Shown here: in pieces, positions 5,825-8,020 of the stretch
How positions within the stretch are numbered: position 1 is the first letter of the stretch
How the letters are laid out: each line of letters opens with the position of its first letter
Source of the DNA: JALZHR01 sp036389695
GTDB taxonomy: Bacteria > Acidobacteriota > Blastocatellia > Pyrinomonadales > Pyrinomonadaceae
Length of the DNA: 8,020 nt
NCBI GenBank assembly: GCA_036389695.1
Contig: DASVWG010000377.1
Coordinates: forward strand, 1 to 8,020
Reading direction: 5' to 3'
Notes under the pieces: model-generated
Told to the model about the DNA's origin: nothing
Seen by the model: only the letters and a program-made list of their open reading frames with translations
Databases searched by the model: none
Made by a program: the position numbers and the translations under genes

Positions 5825-6128
5825 TTGTTTTATTATTCCGCGTTTCGCTTTCACACATTCCGCGTTTCTTTTTATCTAGCCGCGAAGCCTACTCCATCCT
5901 TTTAATAATCTGCGTTTATTTGTGCTAAATAAAAAAGTCTTTTTGCCTTTTTCGCGGACGCTTATTTCCGTTGCCGGCGCAAGTTTTTGTTGCTTTTTAT
6001 TGCCATATTTCGTATATTTTAGCGCACTTCGATGAAAGTGACGGATATCGACGCCCACAAGCATGGCTTGCCACGCTCGATTTTTACACGGAACTGAAAG
6101 CTGTTTACGTTGATTACGCAGGACGCTA

Positions 6129-6151
6129 ACGCGAAGAAAATTTGTATTAAA
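6129..6151 (+). repeat. 23-bp imperfect direct repeat, left copy
   Basis: This copy contains CGCGAAG and TTTGTATTAAA and matches 7204-7226 at 19 of 23 positions. The pair brackets the AT-rich two-gene block. Confidence 0.5.
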
Positions 6152-6201
6152 AAATACGCGCTCAAAATTTGTAATTAGTGTGAATCTGATTTCTATAGAA
6201 T

Positions 6202-6207
6202 AAGGAG
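6202..6207 (+). promoter_or_regulatory. ribosome binding site of the helical-protein gene
   Basis: AAGGAG with a 5-nt gap to the ATG at 6213. It is strong compared with the weak or missing sites before the GT-C and leftward genes. Confidence 0.8.
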
Positions 6208-6212
6208 AATAT

Positions 6213-6932
6213 ATGAGTGATAATGTGGAGCAGATATTTGAAGACCCTGTACATCTTATTTTTATGGCATCGACAGCTCATGACACAGCTTGGGAAAATT
6301 ATAAATCCAATGAAGATAAGAAGGAACTTCTAAACAATCTCGATATTGCCAGAATATTCTACGAATCGGCGTTTGAAAAATTAGATTGTGAAAACACAGA
6401 TGACACACCCATTAATGAAGTCGCTTGTCGTGCCACCTTAGCAGATTGTCATTATCATTTATGGAAAAATCAAAACACTGAATTGAAGGTCGAAGAACAT
6501 GGTGTTCAAAGTAATTCAAATGCCTTTAGAGCGCTTACCGAATACGAACATGCTTTATTACTGGATTTTCAGTCAGGCGCTGGAGATTTCAGAAGACCTG
6601 AAATCCAAGCACAGACTCTGCTAAGGCTAAGCGAACTTTGGATGAAACAAAGTCTTTATCTTTCCACCGCGCAGGGACTCTCAGAAGCTATACATTATCT
6701 TCTTATTAAAGTAAGAATTCTATTATCCTTGAACACGAGCTTTCCGAATCTATGTCTTATGCTAGGACATTACTATTTGCAGCAAAAGGATTTAACGAAT
6801 AATGACGATGCTTTGGAAAACGGTAAAAAATGGTTGATGAGAGCAATCCACAGTAATGATTATGACGATCCTAAGTTCCTTCATGATAAAGAACTCGCAC
6901 GGGAATATTATTCAGGACTCTCTGCGCATTAA
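6213..6932 (+). CDS. all-helical, repeat-like protein of unknown function, 239 aa
   Basis: A cytoplasmic protein with no signal peptide or membrane segment. The sequence is a run of predicted amphipathic helices with spaced Ala, Tyr and Leu: DIARIFYESAFEKL (44-57), ACRATLADCHYHLW (71-84), AFRALTEYEHALLLDF (104-119), QAQTLLRLSELWMKQSLYL (132-150) and PNLCLMLGHYYLQ (178-190). This suggests a TPR- or Sel1-like solenoid, although no unit matches the consensus well enough to name. Its base composition differs sharply from the flanking genes: sampled lines are about 30-40% GC against about 60% in the transporter. It often uses AGA, TTA and ATA codons, which suggests acquisition from elsewhere. The zinc-motif gene lies 42 bp downstream with its own strong ribosome site, so both are probably on one transcript. 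Helical repeats often bind protein partners, but no function can be stated. Confidence 0.85.
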   Translation: MSDNVEQIFEDPVHLIFMASTAHDTAWENYKSNEDKKELLNNLDIARIFYESAFEKLDCENTDDTPINEVACRATLADCHYHLWKNQNTELKVEEHGVQSNSNAFRALTEYEHALLLDFQSGAGDFRRPEIQAQTLLRLSELWMKQSLYLSTAQGLSEAIHYLLIKVRILLSLNTSFPNLCLMLGHYYLQQKDLTNNDDALENGKKWLMRAIHSNDYDDPKFLHDKELAREYYSGLSAH

Positions 6933-6961
6933 GGCAGTTAAATGAAATTTTGATTTTTTAA

Positions 6962-6967
6962 AAGGAG
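6962..6967 (+). promoter_or_regulatory. ribosome binding site of the zinc-motif gene
   Basis: AAGGAG lies 7 nt before the ATG at 6975 and supports this short gene as real. Confidence 0.8.
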
Positions 6968-6974
6968 AAATATT

Positions 6975-7175
6975 ATGAGCTATGAAAATTGTCCGGATTG
7001 CGACGGACCGTCAGGAATCGGATTTGGGTCAAATGACGGTAAATGTTCTGTCTGTCATGGAACTGGATTAGAAACAAAATCAGAATTAATGAATATACTC
7101 GGTGGAGACAGCAATTGCAAAAACTGCGGCGGCAGCGGCGTCTGTCCGACATGTAACGGTAAAGGTTACATCTGA
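6975..7175 (+). CDS. 66-aa protein made of DnaJ-type CxxC zinc motifs
   Basis: Four CxxC pairs occupy most of the protein: CPDCDGPSG (6-14), CSVCHGTG (24-31), CKNCGGSG (48-55) and CPTCNGKG (57-64). The last three fit the CxxCxGxG repeat of the DnaJ (Hsp40) cysteine-rich region exactly; the first is a diverged version. In DnaJ four such repeats bind two zinc ions and take part in holding substrate protein. Here there is no J-domain, no Gly/Phe linker and no C-terminal beta domain; the start has its own AAGGAG site, so this is not simply a truncated end of an upstream gene. A stretch of 16 residues (32-47) separates the two halves. It sits behind the helical protein in the AT-rich block, and the two may work together. 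A role as a zinc-stabilised adaptor or thiol-redox module is inference. Similar small proteins occur fused or free in many bacteria. Confidence 0.85.
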   Translation: MSYENCPDCDGPSGIGFGSNDGKCSVCHGTGLETKSELMNILGGDSNCKNCGGSGVCPTCNGKGYI

Positions 7176-7203
7176 TGCATAATAAGCAAAACTTTTACCG
7201 CAG

Positions 7204-7226
7204 CCGCGAAAGAAATTTGCATTAAA
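7204..7226 (+). repeat. 23-bp imperfect direct repeat, right copy
   Basis: This copy contains CGCGAAA and TTTGCATTAAA and matches 6129-6151 at 19 of 23 positions. It lies 29 bp after the zinc-motif gene and upstream of the peptidase ribosome site. Confidence 0.5.
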
Positions 7227-7251
7227 TGCCAGGCTTAAGGAAACCGAAATT

Positions 7252-8020
7252 ATGAATCGCCCGCGACCGTTTATCAATCCGGAATTTATTTTTGGTCTGT
7301 TGCTGATTTCAGTTTTCAGTTTGTCAGCAGCGGCGCAGGATATGCCGCCGAAAGCGCGGGTCGAGAATGTCACGGACGATTATTTCGGGCAGAAAATCGT
7401 CGACCCGTATCGCTGGATGGAAGACGCGAAAAGCGCGGAGCTTAGCCGGTGGATGAAAGCGCAGAACGATTACGCGCGCGCGCTGCTGGATAAACTGCCG
7501 ATGCGCGCGGCGATTCTGAAGCGGCTGAATGAATTGAGCGAAACGGGCGTCAATGTCGGCGGCATTAAACGCGTCGGAAATTTATATTTTTATTACCGTC
7601 TGGCGGCAGGCGAAAATAATCGCAAGCTCTACGTGCGCGAAGGTTTAGACGGCGCGGAAAAACTGCTGGTCGACCCCGATAAATTATCTGGAAACGGAAA
7701 GAATTATTCGATAACGGCTTACAGCGTCTCACCCGACGGCAAATACGTGTCTTATCTTATATCTGCGGGCGGCGCGGAATACGGCGACATACGCGTTTTA
7801 GAGGTCGCGAGCGGTCGCGACACGGGCGACCGCATCGAAGCGACGCGCTGGGACGCGGGCGCGTGGCTGCCCGACAATCGCTCGTTTATTTACCTGCGTT
7901 TCCAAAAGCTCGCGCCCGGCGCGCTGCCGCCCGAGCGCCTGCAAAAAATTCGGCTTTACCGCCACGCGCTCGGCACGCCGGTCAATACCGATAAAGCGAT
8001 GTTCGGCTTCGAAGTCAACC
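7252..8020 (+). CDS. secreted prolyl oligopeptidase, S9A family, N-terminal part
   Basis: From the ATG at 7252, 256 codons are open to the right edge. A signal peptide is visible: basic MNRPRP, a hydrophobic core FIFGLLLISVFSLSAAAQ, and likely cleavage after AAA or AAQ near residue 28. Then comes the S9A N-terminal signature DDYFGQKIVDPYRWMEDAKS with SRWMKAQND (42-73), followed by beta-propeller sequence such as YSVSPDGKYVSYLIS (157-171) and WLPDNRSFIYLRF (205-217). The family cleaves short peptides after proline; the catalytic Ser-Asp-His hydrolase domain, expected after about residue 430, lies outside the window. The likely site of action is the periplasm. TAAGGAAA at 7236-7243 is a reasonable ribosome site. 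Composition returns to the GC-rich style of the chromosome, unlike the two genes before it. Family members are about 690-720 aa, so this is roughly one third. Confidence 0.93.
   Translation, partial: MNRPRPFINPEFIFGLLLISVFSLSAAAQDMPPKARVENVTDDYFGQKIVDPYRWMEDAKSAELSRWMKAQNDYARALLDKLPMRAAILKRLNELSETGVNVGGIKRVGNLYFYYRLAAGENNRKLYVREGLDGAEKLLVDPDKLSGNGKNYSITAYSVSPDGKYVSYLISAGGAEYGDIRVLEVASGRDTGDRIEATRWDAGAWLPDNRSFIYLRFQKLAPGALPPERLQKIRLYRHALGTPVNTDKAMFGFEVN

Larger units (their letters stand above)
5742..5868. repeat. 19-bp inverted repeat enclosing nested repeats
   Basis: The outer arms are GAAACGCGGAACGCGTGAA (5742-5760) and the complement of 5850-5868, matching at 17 of 19 positions. Both mismatches would be G-U pairs in RNA copied from the minus strand but C-A clashes in plus-strand RNA. 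Inside the right half, ATTCCGCGTTTC is repeated directly at 5835-5846 and 5857-5868. Confidence 0.7.
5739..6212. other. 474-bp noncoding region rich in degenerate repeats
   Basis: No convincing gene. The first third (5742-5868) is a nested palindrome with heptamer and 12-bp direct repeats, listed separately. The middle (5880-6060) is AT-rich and the only sizeable open frame, 62 codons on the minus strand (6064-5876), has no recognisable motif. The last part (6110-6180) carries ACGCAGGACGCTAACGCG-like text, one copy of the 23-bp imperfect repeat at 6129-6151, and an AATTTGTAATTA fragment related to the array at 2050-2077. Confidence 0.7.

Noticed and set aside
5876..6064. 62-codon minus-strand open frame in the noncoding region
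   Set aside because: No ribosome site, no recognisable motif, and it ends in repeat-like text. The opening MLVGVDI is too short to call a transposase remnant.
6032..6097. 21-codon plus-strand frame starting MKVTDIDAHKHG
   Set aside because: Very short, with no ribosome site and no family resemblance.
6169..6199. Promoter for the AT-rich block: TTGTAA with TATAGA
   Set aside because: The spacer is 19 nt and transcription would start within the ribosome site, so the match is not convincing.
5878..7211. AGCCGCGAA at 5878-5886 and 7202-7210 as attachment-site duplication
   Set aside because: Only nine matching bases of a locally common CGCGAA theme; the 23-bp pair at 6129 and 7204 is the better boundary candidate.

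Overview
The window looks like chromosome from a GC-balanced, Gram-negative-type bacterium. It has a lipoprotein with a lipobox, secreted proteins with type I signal peptides, and mostly AAGGAG-type ribosome sites. The style suggests Acidobacteriota, perhaps the Blastocatellia: a lipoprotein with a TPTPTP linker, a secreted S9A peptidase, and spacers full of degenerate 7-bp tandem repeats. That placement is inference only; no rRNA or phylogenetic marker was tested.

Layout. On the minus strand (1-1897) four tightly packed genes read leftward: a COG2945-type alpha/beta hydrolase, a YciA-like hotdog acyl-CoA thioesterase, a small secreted protein of unknown function, and the N-terminal 83 codons of truA, which runs off the left edge. 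Gaps are 7-25 bp, so one transcript is likely. A candidate sigma70-like promoter with a 7-bp dyad between and over its boxes lies just before the hydrolase. A 248-bp divergent spacer (1898-2145) holds three families of 7-bp repeats, one of them folded into a 30-bp-arm palindrome.

On the plus strand (2146-5738) there is a 615-aa polytopic membrane protein with STT3/AglB-like GT-C motifs, a lipoprotein, and an AI-2E (PF01594) family transporter, probably co-transcribed. A 474-bp noncoding stretch (5739-6212) follows, with nested inverted and direct repeats and a weak possible terminator. Next comes a clearly AT-richer two-gene block (6213-7175): an all-helical repeat-like protein of unknown function and a 66-aa protein that is essentially a free-standing DnaJ-type cysteine-rich zinc domain. 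Imperfect 23-bp direct repeats sit on both sides of this block. A secreted prolyl oligopeptidase (S9A) begins at 7252 and runs off the right edge.

How the genes may work together. The leftward cluster mixes tRNA modification with acyl/ester hydrolysis and looks like housekeeping. The GT-C protein and lipoprotein may form an envelope glycosylation unit (inference). The AT-rich pair looks acquired and is the best candidate for something undescribed: a helical scaffold partnered with a minimal zinc/thiol chaperone-like module. No phage, CRISPR, tRNA or complete mobile element was seen.
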